64,000 nucleotides of DNA. Origin: JAOPZW01 sp963851295 (lineage in GTDB: Bacteria; Actinomycetota; Thermoleophilia; Solirubrobacterales; Solirubrobacteraceae). Positions within the stretch are counted from its first letter, which is position 1, and each line of letters opens with the position of its first letter. The position numbers were made by a program, and so were the translations under genes. Shown here one piece after another: positions 8,318 through 16,615 of this stretch. The DNA lies in the NCBI GenBank assembly GCA_963851295.1, contig CAWKOS010000009.1:186001-250000 (forward strand). Direction: 5' to 3'. The notes under the pieces were generated by a model, which did not search any database, was not told the DNA's origin, and worked only from the letters and a program-made list of their open reading frames with translations.

Positions 8318-8920
8318 ATGGGAGGCTGGAACGTCAGGACGAAAGAGCGGGTCTCCGAGCTTCTCGCGGAGGGGCTGAATCACACGCAGATCGCGCGGCG
8401 GCTCGACATCACGAAGCACACCGTCGCCTATCACGCGCGCACCCTCGGGAAGCCGGCGGATGCTCGGTTCACGCGCCGCTATGACTGGGCCGAGATCCAG
8501 CGCTATTACGACGAGGGCCACTCGGTGACCGAGTGCCAGGGGCGCTACGGCTTCGCGCGCGAGACGTGGAACGCAGCGCGCCGGCGGGGCGACGTGGTCG
8601 CCCGCCCCCACGCCACGCCGATGGAGCAACTCCTGGTCGTCAAGGCCGAGGCCGGCGGGCGCTGGAACCTGAAGCGCCGCCTGCTCCTCGCAGGGCTCAA
8701 GGAGCCGCGCTGCGAGCGCTGCGGCATCGACGACTGGCTCGGCGAGCCTCTCTCACTCGCCCTCCATCACATCAACGGCGACAACCGCGACGACCGCCTC
8801 GAGAACCTCGCGCTGCTGTGCCCGAACTGCCACAGCCAGACGGAGAACTTCGCGGGGCGCAACGCGGGGCGGGGCGGCGACGCCCCTCGTCCCGGCGATG
8901 CGAGTGAGGAGGCTGCCTAG
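8318..8920 (+). CDS. HNH endonuclease with N-terminal helix-turn-helix
   Basis: 200-residue protein. The N-terminus has a helix-turn-helix of the sigma-region-4/LuxR kind (LAEGLNHTQIARRLDITKHT). The C-terminus is an HNH nuclease: a first zinc pair CERCG, then LALHHINGDNRDDRLENLAL, and a second pair LLCPNCHSQ. The ATG at 8318 is chosen because the frame upstream runs into the tRNA-Gln gene. This DNA-binding-plus-HNH layout is known from phage-type and free-standing homing-like nucleases; a role as mobile nuclease or defence enzyme is a guess. Its TAG stop shares the palindrome CTAG (8917-8920) with the convergent ROK fragment. Confidence 0.85.
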   Translation: MGGWNVRTKERVSELLAEGLNHTQIARRLDITKHTVAYHARTLGKPADARFTRRYDWAEIQRYYDEGHSVTECQGRYGFARETWNAARRRGDVVARPHATPMEQLLVVKAEAGGRWNLKRRLLLAGLKEPRCERCGIDDWLGEPLSLALHHINGDNRDDRLENLALLCPNCHSQTENFAGRNAGRGGDAPRPGDASEEAA

Positions 8921-9261
8921 GGCACGCGTGCGGGCTCGGCCACGAAGCGCTGCGACTCGCGCAGCACCAGGGCGACGGCTCCGAGGACCTCGGCGCGCTC
9001 GCCGAGCACGCCCGCGAGGACCGGGACCTCGCGGATGGCGGCGATCGCCGAGCGGCCGACCGCGTCGCGGAGCGGGTCGAGGAGGAGGTCGCCGGCCTGG
9101 GCGAGCTCGCCGCCGACGACCACGCGCTCGGGCGCGAGGAGGTTGCAGACGCCCGCGACGGCGAGGCCGAGCGCTCGGCCCGCGTCGGCGATCACGCGGC
9201 GGCAGCCCGCGTCGCCGGCGTGCGCCTGCACGACGACCTGGCGCAGGCCGGGTGGGCTGAC
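8917..9261 (-). pseudogene. C-terminal fragment of a ROK-family protein
   Basis: About 114 residues match the C-terminal third of ROK (NagC/XylR/glucokinase) proteins: AHAGDAGCRRVIADAGRALG, then the helix CNLLAPERVVVGGELAQAGD, and the final LGERAEVLGAVALVL. The N-terminal ATP-binding and zinc/sugar-binding parts of ROK proteins (normally about 300-400 residues in all) are absent. Recognisable homology begins only a few bases from the stop codon of the upstream TrkA gene, and no start with a ribosome site is apparent, although an internal GTG exists. It therefore looks like a remnant left by a deletion joining the end of the trk operon to the middle of a ROK gene. Translation of a short protein cannot be excluded. 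Confidence 0.7.
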
Positions 9262-9266
9262 GACGG

Positions 9267-9929
9267 TCAGCGCCCGGCGGCGAACTGTGCGGTGATGCGC
9301 TCCTCGAGCCCGGGGTCGAGCACGAGCAGGACCTCGTCCCCGGGATCGATGACCGTGTCGGAGTTCGGGACGAAGCCCTTGCCGTCGCGCAGCACGGAAA
9401 TGATCAGCGAGCCGTCGGGGAGCTCGACGTCGGAGACCCGGCGGCCGGCGGCGGGGGCGTTCTGACCCACCTCGACCTCGATGATCTCGAGCTGCTCGTC
9501 GCGCAGGTCGAGCAGGTGGACGAGCCCGTAGGACGGGACCTCGTGCTCGATCAGGCGCAGGATCAGGTCGGTCGCGCTGACCGCCGGCTGGATGCCCAGC
9601 AGCTCGAAGTACTGGCGGTTGCGCGGGTTGTTGACGCGGGCGATGATCCGCGAGCAGAGGTACTTCTCCTTGGCGATCTGGCAGATCAGGAGGTTGTCCT
9701 CGTCGTCGCCGGTGACCGCGATCGTGAGGTCGGCGCGATTGATGCCCGCGCGCTCGAGCACCCAGAGCTCGGTCCCGTCGCCGTACTGGATCGCGTGCTC
9801 GAGCTCCTGCTCGACCGTCAGGTAGCGCGAGCGGTCGCTCTCGATCACGGTCACCTCGTGGCCCTTGGCCATGAGCTCGCGCGCGAGGTTCCAGCCGACC
9901 TTGCCGGCGCCTGCGATGACGACGTACAT
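9267..9929 (-). CDS. TrkA/Ktr-type K+ transport regulatory protein (RCK_N + RCK_C)
   Basis: 220-residue cytosolic regulator of the TrkA family. The RCK_N Rossmann domain starts at once with VIAGAGKVGWNLAREL and continues through the acidic end of beta-2 (VIESD) and TGDDEDNL. A C-terminal RCK_C domain follows (about residues 135-220, including PDGSLIISVLRDGKG and DEVLLVLDPG). Such proteins bind NAD(H) or nucleotides and gate K+ transport subunits at the membrane. The ATG overlaps the stop of the upstream single-domain TrkA gene (ATGA), so the two are translationally coupled. No TrkH/KtrB channel is present here; the nearest membrane partners are the two APC permeases in the same operon. Confidence 0.88.
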   Translation of the reverse strand: MYVVIAGAGKVGWNLARELMAKGHEVTVIESDRSRYLTVEQELEHAIQYGDGTELWVLERAGINRADLTIAVTGDDEDNLLICQIAKEKYLCSRIIARVNNPRNRQYFELLGIQPAVSATDLILRLIEHEVPSYGLVHLLDLRDEQLEIIEVEVGQNAPAAGRRVSDVELPDGSLIISVLRDGKGFVPNSDTVIDPGDEVLLVLDPGLEERITAQFAAGR

Positions 9930-10351
9930 CAGACCTCCAGGGCGCGCTCGAACATCTCGATCGCGTAGCGGGTGGGGCAGATCGTGTGCAGCCCCTGCTC
10001 CGCGTACCACTCCGCGCGCGCCGGGTCCATGACGCGGACGAGGACCTTCGAGACGCCATACTCCTTGGCGGCGATCTGGGCGATCACGAGGTTGGTGTTG
10101 TCGCCGTCCGTGGAGGCGATGAAGACATCGGCCTCGCCGATGCCGGCCTCGAGCAGGGCGTCGATCTCCAGCCCGTGGCCGACCGTGAAGCGCCCGCCCG
10201 CGTCCTCCCAGGTGGTGTCCATCCCTGCGTCCAAGCGCTCGTGGGACAGCGGGTCCTCGTCGAGGACGGAGACCTCGTGACCGGCGGAGAGCATCGACCG
10301 CGCGACCTGCGACCCGACGCGGCCGGCGCCCACGATGAGGATGAGGGCCAT
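9929..10351 (-). CDS. TrkA-N (RCK_N) single-domain protein
   Basis: 140-residue protein consisting of one RCK_N Rossmann domain: ILIVGAGRVGSQVARSML at the start, acidic SVLDEDPL at the end of beta-2, and IASTDGDNTNLVIAQIA. It lacks the RCK_C domain carried by the next gene, so the pair resembles mycobacterial CeoB/CeoC-type arrangements in which two TrkA-like proteins work together. It begins 11 bp after the stop of an APC permease and overlaps the following trkA start, placing both in the permease operon. Regulation of ion transport by nucleotide binding is family knowledge; the actual partner is unknown. Confidence 0.85.
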   Translation of the reverse strand: MALILIVGAGRVGSQVARSMLSAGHEVSVLDEDPLSHERLDAGMDTTWEDAGGRFTVGHGLEIDALLEAGIGEADVFIASTDGDNTNLVIAQIAAKEYGVSKVLVRVMDPARAEWYAEQGLHTICPTRYAIEMFERALEV

Positions 10352-10362
10352 CGGCGCGGACT

Positions 10363-12402
10363 CTAGCGAGACGGGCCGTCATCGCCCGGTAAGGGACCGT
10401 TGCCGTCCGGCGCGGCCCCGTCGGGGCGCGCGGAGGCGTCGCCGGCCGCGGCCCCGTCGCCGCTGACGACGACCTCCGCGGCCTTCGTCGCCGCCGGCGC
10501 CTCCGACGCCGGCGGCGCCGTGAGGATGACCTGGCACGGCGCCTTGGCGAGCACGTACTTGGTGGCCTCCCCGACGAAGTTGTCGAGTGGGCCGCCCCGG
10601 CCGCCCAGCAGCGCGCCGCCGCGGATCTTCGACGGCTCCTCGGCCGCGAGCACCACGGCCTGCACGCCGCGGCGCTTGGCCTCGTCGACGATCGCCTGCC
10701 CGGCGCGCCGCGCGCGCACCGTCGCGGTGGCGACCTCGACGCCCTCGTACTCCTCCCCCACCGCCTTGGCGCGCGCCAGCGCCGCCCGCGCCTGCTTGAG
10801 CTGCGCCTCGGGGAGGGCGGCGTCGATCGGCAGCGACATCGGGACCTCGAAGATCCACAGCGCCTCGATGGTGGCGCCCTTGTCCTCCTCGAAGGCGTCG
10901 ACGTCCTCCTCGGCGGCGAGCCGGCCGGCCGTCTGCACGATGTCGTCGTCCAGCGGCGAGCCCGTCAGCGGCACGAGGATCGAGCCGTACTCGGCCTCGC
11001 GGCGCTCGCGGCGCAGCGCCTCCTCGGGCACCACGACGCGCTTGAGGATCGACTTGCCCTCGGTCGTGCGGTAGACGAGGTAGAGCGCGACGCCGCCGAC
11101 GAGCCACGCCGTGCCGACCCAGCGCGCGCCGTTGTGGGTGATCACGAGGCCGACCCAGACCGCCGCGCTGAGCACGGCCCCGAGCACGGCGAAGAGCGGC
11201 AGCTCGCCGCCGCGCACGCGCGGGCTCAGCGGCGTGCGGTACGGGCGCGGGCGCTCGGGCTCCTTGTAGCGCAGGACGACGATCGACAGGTGGGCGATGG
11301 TCAGCCCGAGCAGCGCGCCGTAGGCGAAGATCCCGACCATGAGCTCGAGGTCCTGGGGCACGGTCAGCCCGGCGGCGAGCAGCGCCGCGATCGTGATGAC
11401 GACATACGGCGTCGCGCGGGTCGGGTGCAGGCGCCCGACGGCGCTCGGGATCTGCCGGTTGGTCGACAGCGAGTAGGCCAGCCGCGAGAGCCCCATCATG
11501 GCCGAGTTGGCCGCCGCGATGAGCGTCGCCGCCGCCGCCGCGGCGATCACGTACTTCAGGGTGTTGGCCAGCCAGTCGGCGTCGAAGGACTCGGCGATGC
11601 CGAGCATCGGCGCGTCGAGGAAGTTGCGCGAGATGGAGGTCGCGTTGCCGACCACCGGGAGCGCGCTGATGGCCACGACCGCGATGCCCGCGTAGACGAG
11701 CATGACGATGAGCGCCGCGGCGCCCACGAGCCGCTTGAGGCCGCGGCGCCCGACGGCGACCTCGCCCGAGAGCCCCGAGGCGGACTCCAGGCCCGTGAAG
11801 CTCACGGTCGCGACGCCGAGCGCGAACACGGTGTCCCCCCACGTCGGCGTCGAGCCGAGGTGGATCGTGTCGGTGATCGCGTCGAGGTGGAAGAAGGCGA
11901 AGAGCCCGAGGACGATGACCAGCACCTGCAGCGCCACGTCGGCGACCACGAGGGCGGCGATGCGGTTCACACGCGTCTTGGAGAAGCCGCGGACGTTGCG
12001 CACCGCGACGTAGCCGATGATCGCGATGCACAGGACGAGCTCGTCGGTCCCGCTCCCCAGCGGCGACCAGAACGCGGCCAGGTAGTTCGTCGCCGAGAAC
12101 GACGTGACGGCGATGAGGATGATGTAGTCGAGCAGGATCATCCAGCCGGCCACGAAGCTCACGAGCTCGTTGAAGGCGTAGCGGGCGAAGACCGTCGCGC
12201 CGCCGCGATCCTGGTGCAGCGAGGCGCCCTCGACGTAGGTCATGCACGCCAGCGCGAACGAGATGCCCGCGAGCACGTAGACGACCGGCGTCAGCCCCAG
12301 CGCGCGGCCGGCCACGACGCCGAGCGAGAAGTAGATCGCGCTCGCGACCGACGTGTAGATGATCGCGAAGAGCGCGGGCTGGCCGAGGCTGCGGCGGAAC
12401 AC
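10363..12402 (-). CDS. APC-superfamily permease with C-terminal UspA-like domain
   Basis: 679-residue membrane transporter. The first roughly 450 residues form an APC-type core with about 12 membrane helices, including the broken-helix region near the N-terminus (YTSVASAIYFSLGVVAG). The last roughly 200 residues are soluble and contain a universal-stress-protein-like domain (YGSILVPLTGSPLDDD, later QAVVLAAEEPSK). The start is a GTG directly abutting the stop of the small upstream gene. APC proteins carry amino acids, polyamines or, in KimA-type members, K+ through a core with a cytoplasmic tail. Followed by two TrkA genes, which points to ion-linked regulation; amino acid uptake remains the default family reading. 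The C-terminal 80 residues are low-complexity Ala/Pro/Gly. Confidence 0.85.
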   Translation of the reverse strand: MFRRSLGQPALFAIIYTSVASAIYFSLGVVAGRALGLTPVVYVLAGISFALACMTYVEGASLHQDRGGATVFARYAFNELVSFVAGWMILLDYIILIAVTSFSATNYLAAFWSPLGSGTDELVLCIAIIGYVAVRNVRGFSKTRVNRIAALVVADVALQVLVIVLGLFAFFHLDAITDTIHLGSTPTWGDTVFALGVATVSFTGLESASGLSGEVAVGRRGLKRLVGAAALIVMLVYAGIAVVAISALPVVGNATSISRNFLDAPMLGIAESFDADWLANTLKYVIAAAAAATLIAAANSAMMGLSRLAYSLSTNRQIPSAVGRLHPTRATPYVVITIAALLAAGLTVPQDLELMVGIFAYGALLGLTIAHLSIVVLRYKEPERPRPYRTPLSPRVRGGELPLFAVLGAVLSAAVWVGLVITHNGARWVGTAWLVGGVALYLVYRTTEGKSILKRVVVPEEALRRERREAEYGSILVPLTGSPLDDDIVQTAGRLAAEEDVDAFEEDKGATIEALWIFEVPMSLPIDAALPEAQLKQARAALARAKAVGEEYEGVEVATATVRARRAGQAIVDEAKRRGVQAVVLAAEEPSKIRGGALLGGRGGPLDNFVGEATKYVLAKAPCQVILTAPPASEAPAATKAAEVVVSGDGAAAGDASARPDGAAPDGNGPLPGDDGPSR

Positions 12403-12594
12403 CTAGCGCGCTCCCCGCGCGAGGTAGAGGCGCCCTGCGCCCGCGAGCACGAAGAGGATGCCGAGCAGGACGCCCTTCGCCAGGGGGCCGCCGCCGCGCG
12501 CGAAGGTCGCGACCAGCAGGGCCACGCCGATGAGCACGATCAGCACGGACATGACGCGCGTGGCGCCCCGGTGGACGTCGCGTGGCGCGGGCAC
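12403..12594 (-). CDS. small two-helix membrane protein
   Basis: 63-residue protein with a short basic N-terminus followed by two hydrophobic helices (VMSVLIVLIGVALLVATF and VLLGILFVLAGAGRLYLA) separated by a Gly-rich turn. It sits between the two APC permeases, 9 bp after one and directly abutting the next, so it is certainly in the same transcript. I do not recognise a family. Its size and position would fit a small accessory subunit or stability factor for a transporter, which is only an inference. Confidence 0.65.
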   Translation of the reverse strand: MPAPRDVHRGATRVMSVLIVLIGVALLVATFARGGGPLAKGVLLGILFVLAGAGRLYLARGAR

Positions 12595-12603
12595 GGCCTG
12601 ATG

Positions 12604-14517
12604 CTACGCCGCGGAGGCGGCGGCGAGCCGCGCGGCGTTGCGGGCGCTCGTCGGGTCGGCCTGGATGATGACGCGGCACGGGCGCTCGGCGAGCACCGTC
12701 TCGACCGTCTTGGAGAACACCGTCGCGCCCGCGCGCGCGGGCAGCGGCATGACGATCGCCTTGGCGCCCATCGCGCGCGCCTCCTCGACGATCAGCCGCC
12801 CGGCGCCGCCGGCGCGGACCTTCTCCCAGTGGCCGGTCACGCGCCGTCCGCCCTGCAGCTTGGCCTGCTCGATGATGGTCTGGGCGGCGTTCTCCTGCTC
12901 GGGCAGCGACGCGCTGATGGGCGCCGAGGCCGGCACCGGGATCGTCACGAGCACGTGGATGCCGCGCCGCCGGCGCGCGGCGACCTTGATCGCCGTCGCC
13001 ATCGCCCCCTCGGGGTACTCCTTGCCCTCCAGCGCCACGAGGATCGACTCGTACTCGGCCTCGTGGTCGACGACGGGCGCCGGGATCGCGACCTTGACCG
13101 TGGAGGTCAGGTCGAGCCCCTGGCGGTGGCGGTAGATCGGGTAGATCACGCAGCCGAGGGCCAGCCAGCCGATGCCCGCCAGGGCGACGTCGACGTGCAG
13201 CGCGGTGACCACGACGAAGGCCAGCCCGGTCCCGATGCCCCCGAAGACGGCGAAGAGCGGCAGCGACCAGCCTTTGAGGCGCAGGTTGCCCGGTCCCGTC
13301 CACGGCCGATTGAAGTCCGGGTAGCGCTTGCGCAGGCGGATGACCGAGATGTGCGCGATCGTGAACGAGAGCATCGCGCCGAAGGCGTACATGTTGCCCA
13401 GGAACTCGGCCTCGCCCGGGATCATCGCCACGCACGCGATGGCTCCGAAGAGCAGGATCCCGATCCACGGCGTGCCGTAGCGCGGGTGCAGGCGGCGCAG
13501 GCCGTCGGGCAGCTGGCGGTGCAGCCCCATCGAGTACACCAGGCGCGAGACGCCGATGATCCCGGCGTTGGTGGCGATGAAGAGGATCGTCGCCGCCAGC
13601 AGGCCGACGTAGATCTCCGCGGGCCCCTGCATGAAGCCCAGGTTCAGGTGCTTGACCACCCCCAGGACCGGGTCGCCCGCGAAGCCGCCCTGGTCCTCGG
13701 GGACGCCGAGCAGCGTCTGGTAGCTGCCGTCCGCGTTCTGGGTCACCGGCAGCGCCGAGAGGGCGACCATCGGCAGCAGCGCGTAGATGGCGAAGACGGC
13801 GATGACGACGCGGTTGATCGCGGCCGGGATCGTCTTCGTCTCGTCCTTGGCCTCCTCGGCCATGTTCGAGATCGTCTCGATGCCGGTGTAGGCGATCATG
13901 CCGACCGGGATCGCCAGGAAGAAGTCCTTCCACGTCGGCGCCACGCCCAGGTGGACGTTGTCGACCAGAACGTCGGGCGAGAAGACGAGCACGAAGCCGA
14001 CGACCACGAGCAGCAGCTGCGTGAGGAAGTCGACGACGGCGAGCAGGACGTTGACGCCCGCCGACTCCTTGACCCCGACGACGTTGACGAGGCTGAGGAC
14101 CACGACCACGCCGATGCCGAAGACGATGTCGGCCGGGCCGTGGCGCAGCGCGTCGACGCCGATGACGCTGCCGAAGTAGTGCGGCACGAAGAACGCCGAG
14201 ATGGCGATCGTGATCGTGTAGTTGAGCATCTGCGCCCAGGCGGCGAAGAAGGACGCGAACTCGTTGAAGGCCCGCCGGGCGAAGGACGACGAGCCGCCCG
14301 CCTCCGGGTACATCGCCGTCGCCTCGGCGTAGGTGGCGGCCGTGAGGTAGAAGATCACGCCGGTGATGACGAAGACGACCGGCGTCAGGCCCAGCGCGAA
14401 GGACGCCACGAGGCCGAGCGCGTAATAGATCGACGAGCCCACGTTGCCGTAGGCGGTCGAGAAGAGGGCGTTGACCCCCAGGACGCGCTGGAGGCCGTGC
14501 AAGCGGCGTTCGGCCAT
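12604..14517 (-). CDS. APC-superfamily permease with C-terminal UspA-like domain
   Basis: 637-residue transporter, first gene of the operon and paralogous to the permease at 10363-12402. The APC core begins with LGVNALFSTAYGNVGSSIYY and has about 12 helices up to about residue 460. The soluble tail carries a UspA-like fold (YESILVALEGKEYPEG, later GAKAIVMPLPARAG and CRVIIQADPTS). A Lys/Arg-rich start (MAERRLHGLQR) precedes the first helix. Likely substrates are amino acids or cations. Two such permeases plus two TrkA-N proteins in one operon make a nucleotide-gated transport system an attractive reading. A 39-bp gap separates it from the acyl-CoA ligase upstream. Confidence 0.85.
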   Translation of the reverse strand: MAERRLHGLQRVLGVNALFSTAYGNVGSSIYYALGLVASFALGLTPVVFVITGVIFYLTAATYAEATAMYPEAGGSSSFARRAFNEFASFFAAWAQMLNYTITIAISAFFVPHYFGSVIGVDALRHGPADIVFGIGVVVVLSLVNVVGVKESAGVNVLLAVVDFLTQLLLVVVGFVLVFSPDVLVDNVHLGVAPTWKDFFLAIPVGMIAYTGIETISNMAEEAKDETKTIPAAINRVVIAVFAIYALLPMVALSALPVTQNADGSYQTLLGVPEDQGGFAGDPVLGVVKHLNLGFMQGPAEIYVGLLAATILFIATNAGIIGVSRLVYSMGLHRQLPDGLRRLHPRYGTPWIGILLFGAIACVAMIPGEAEFLGNMYAFGAMLSFTIAHISVIRLRKRYPDFNRPWTGPGNLRLKGWSLPLFAVFGGIGTGLAFVVVTALHVDVALAGIGWLALGCVIYPIYRHRQGLDLTSTVKVAIPAPVVDHEAEYESILVALEGKEYPEGAMATAIKVAARRRRGIHVLVTIPVPASAPISASLPEQENAAQTIIEQAKLQGGRRVTGHWEKVRAGGAGRLIVEEARAMGAKAIVMPLPARAGATVFSKTVETVLAERPCRVIIQADPTSARNAARLAAASAA

Positions 14518-14556
14518 GCCGTACCGGGAGTCTAGGCGCGACCGGCGACGGGGCGC

Positions 14557-16161
14557 TCACGCGGCGTAGAGGTCGTCGATCTCGCCGGCGTACTTGGCCG
14601 TGATCGGGCGGCGCTTGAGCTTCATCGTCGGCGTCAGCTCGTCGCCGCCGGGCAGCCACTCGGCGGCGAGGAGGCGGAAGCGCTTGATCTGCTCCACGCG
14701 CGCGAGGTGCGTGTTGGCGGCGTCGACCTCCTCCTGCACGCGCGCGACGACCGCGGGGTCCTCGGGGTCCAGGCCGGCGGCGGTGTCGGGGTCGAGGACG
14801 AGCAGCGCGACGTTGTAGGGCCGGCGGTCGCCGACCACGCACGCCTGGCCGATGAGCGGCCCCGAGGCCTTCAGGCGCGCCTCGATGTTCGCGGGCGACA
14901 TGTTCTTGCCGGCGGCGTTGATGATCAGCTCCTTCTTGCGGTCGACGATCCAGACGAAGCCGTCGTCGTCGATCCGCGCGACGTCGCCGGTGTGCAGCCA
15001 GCCGTCGCCGTCGATCGCCTCGCGCGTGAGGTCGGGGCGGTTGCGGTAGCCGGCCATCACGAGCGGCCCGCGGACGAGCAGCTCGCCGTCGTCGGCGATC
15101 CACAGCTCCATGCCCTCGATCGGCTGCCCGACCGAGCCGAAGCGGATCGCGCCCGGGCGGTTGGTCGTGACGATGCAGGAGGTCTCGCTCATCCCCCACA
15201 CCTCGCAGATCGGCAGGCCGCGGGCATCGAAGAACTCGAGCACCTCGACCGGCGTGGGCGCGGCCCCGACCCCGAGCCACGCGGCCTCGTCGAGCCCCAG
15301 GCGCGCGCGCAGCTGCTCGGGCGGCGCGTCGGCCGCGCCCGAGGCCTCGAGCGCGGCCTTGAGCTTCTCCCACACGCGCGGGACGCCGCCGAAGGCCGTC
15401 GGGCGGACCTCGGCGACGACGGCGAAGAGCTGCGTGGGGTCGGCCACCGGCGTCACCGTGGCGCCGTAGGTCATGAGCGACGAGTAGTGCGAGCCCCAGC
15501 GATCGGCGACGTGCGCCGCGGGCAGGAACGAGACCCAGCGCCCGCCGGACGGCAGCGGCACCGCCGCGTGCATCGCGCGCAGCTCGGCCAGCATGTTCGC
15601 GTGCGTGAGCTCGACGCCCTTCGGCGGCCCCGTGGTCCCCGAGGTGTAGATGAGCGTCAGCAGGTCGTCGGGCACGACGGCCCGCCAGTGGCGTTCGAGG
15701 TCGAAGTCCTCGTCGCCTCCGTCGAGGTCGTCGAGGAGGACGACGGCGACGTCGTCCCCGGCCGCCTCGCGCAGGACCGCCTCGAAGCGCAGCTCGGTGA
15801 CGGCGATCCGGTTGCCCGCGTCGCCCATGACGAAGGCGATCTGCTCGGCGGGCGCGGTGTTGTAGAGGCTGAAGGGCGTCGCCCCGAGGAGCATCGCCGC
15901 GGCGTCGACGACGTGGAACTCGGGGCGGTTGAGCATCATCAGCCCGAGCGCGTCACCGCGGCGCAGGCCGAGGTCGTGCAGGAGCGAGGCGGTGGCGGCG
16001 AGCCGCCGCAGCAGCTGCGCCCAGGTGAGCTCGACGGCGCCGTCCGGGGAGCGAAGGGCGACCGCGTCCGGCCGCTGCGCCGCGGTCGTCATCAGCGCCT
16101 CGCACATCGTCGCGGCGGCCAGCGCGGGCGGCGGCGCGGGGACCGTCTCGCCGAGGGTCAT
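14557..16161 (-). CDS. AMP-forming long-chain acyl-CoA ligase (FadD15-type)
   Basis: 534-residue member of the ANL adenylating superfamily, expected to activate a fatty acid with ATP and CoA. The phosphate-binding loop YTSGTTGPPKG is near residue 170, GMSETSC near residue 325, the adenylate motif GDGWLHTGDVARID near residue 390, and the hinge/C-terminal region DRKKELIINAAGKNMSPANIE near residue 408, which contains the A8 core. The final Lys-rich KLKRRPITAKY is typical of the C-terminal domain. It starts at an ATG at 16161; an internal ATG at residue 19 is a weaker alternative. The gene stands as its own unit: a 510-bp intergenic region lies upstream and 39 bp separate it from the permease operon downstream, so read-through is possible. 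Confidence 0.9.
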   Translation of the reverse strand: MTLGETVPAPPPALAAATMCEALMTTAAQRPDAVALRSPDGAVELTWAQLLRRLAATASLLHDLGLRRGDALGLMMLNRPEFHVVDAAAMLLGATPFSLYNTAPAEQIAFVMGDAGNRIAVTELRFEAVLREAAGDDVAVVLLDDLDGGDEDFDLERHWRAVVPDDLLTLIYTSGTTGPPKGVELTHANMLAELRAMHAAVPLPSGGRWVSFLPAAHVADRWGSHYSSLMTYGATVTPVADPTQLFAVVAEVRPTAFGGVPRVWEKLKAALEASGAADAPPEQLRARLGLDEAAWLGVGAAPTPVEVLEFFDARGLPICEVWGMSETSCIVTTNRPGAIRFGSVGQPIEGMELWIADDGELLVRGPLVMAGYRNRPDLTREAIDGDGWLHTGDVARIDDDGFVWIVDRKKELIINAAGKNMSPANIEARLKASGPLIGQACVVGDRRPYNVALLVLDPDTAAGLDPEDPAVVARVQEEVDAANTHLARVEQIKRFRLLAAEWLPGGDELTPTMKLKRRPITAKYAGEIDDLYAA

Positions 16162-16340
16162 GGGGTGATGGTCGTCACAGGCCGGCGCCGGGTCAACCTC
16201 CGCCGACGCTTGTGACGGTGTGCGGCGCTTACAGCATCACCGAGGGAGAGAGGCGACCGCCCGAGCGACCGCCTGTGGCCTTCCTCGTGCGGTTCTGCGC
16301 GGTCCGCGCGTGTCTTGCAACACCTCGGGCGGTCGCCCGG

Positions 16341-16389
16341 GGGGTGGGCTGCCTTGCGGGTCATAGTGACCCCGAATGTCGCCCACCCC
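16341..16389. repeat. 49-bp nested palindrome, copy 1
   Basis: Outer arms GGGGTGGGC (16341-16349) and GCCCACCCC (16381-16389) are perfectly complementary over 9 bp. Four-nt spacers flank a 23-nt core that begins TTG and ends GAA, and contains the perfect hairpin GGGTCA-TAG-TGACCC. Total length is 49 nt with the layout 9-4-23-4-9. The core centre reads ATAGT. Copy 2 starts exactly 60 bp further on, and a third copy lies at 59947. Confidence 0.85.
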
Positions 16390-16400
16390 GGAGCGCCCAG

Positions 16401-16449
16401 GGGGTGGGCGCTCTTGACCCGGATAATCCTGGTCAAGGTAGCCCACCCC
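16401..16449. repeat. 49-bp nested palindrome, copy 2
   Basis: The outer arms are identical to copy 1 (GGGGTGGGC at 16401-16409, GCCCACCCC at 16441-16449). The 23-nt core (16414-16436) is nearly a full palindrome: TTGACC pairs with GGTCAA and, inside, GGAT pairs with ATCC around a single central A. Length and spacing (9-4-23-4-9) equal copy 1, although the core bases differ, so pairing and geometry are conserved rather than the sequence. Confidence 0.85.
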
Positions 16450-16581
16450 CCGGCAACGCGGCGAGAGTGCGGCGACTCGCGCCCCGAACGCGGAGACACT
16501 GCGCAGCCGCCACGCCAACGCGACCGCAAGCGGCGGCGCGGCCGCCGGCTCCTCTCTCCCTCGATGCGGCCGTTAAGCGCC

Positions 16582-16598
16582 GCGAAGCGCCACAAGCG
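16582..16598 (-). repeat. 17-nt terminator-adjacent motif, copy A
   Basis: GCGAAGCGCCACAAGCG on the plus strand is identical to 60051-60067. Both copies lie just beyond a strong hairpin at the 3' end of a minus-strand gene (here hppA, 18 nt past the hairpin), so on the transcribed strand the order is gene, hairpin, motif. The AAGCG core recurs at 9- to 10-nt spacing (16575, 16585, 16594). Confidence 0.6.
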
Positions 16599-16615
16599 CC
16601 CCGCGGAGAACGAAC

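Noticed and set aside
8180..8920. tRNA-Gln plus HNH gene considered as an integrated mobile element
   Set aside because: The HNH gene lies on the 5' side of the tRNA, there is no integrase, and I found no direct repeat of the tRNA 3' end, so no att structure can be supported.
11134..14535. A plus-strand open frame of more than 1100 codons opposite the permease operon
   Set aside because: Its composition is dominated by Arg, Asp, Gly, Glu and His with no hydrophobic core or known motif, as expected for the antisense of GC-rich coding DNA; the minus strand encodes two clear APC permeases here.
16341..16449. The palindromes considered as rho-independent terminators for the acyl-CoA ligase or hppA
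   Set aside because: They lack T-runs, lie upstream of the ligase start, and hppA already has its own 14-bp hairpin closer to its stop.
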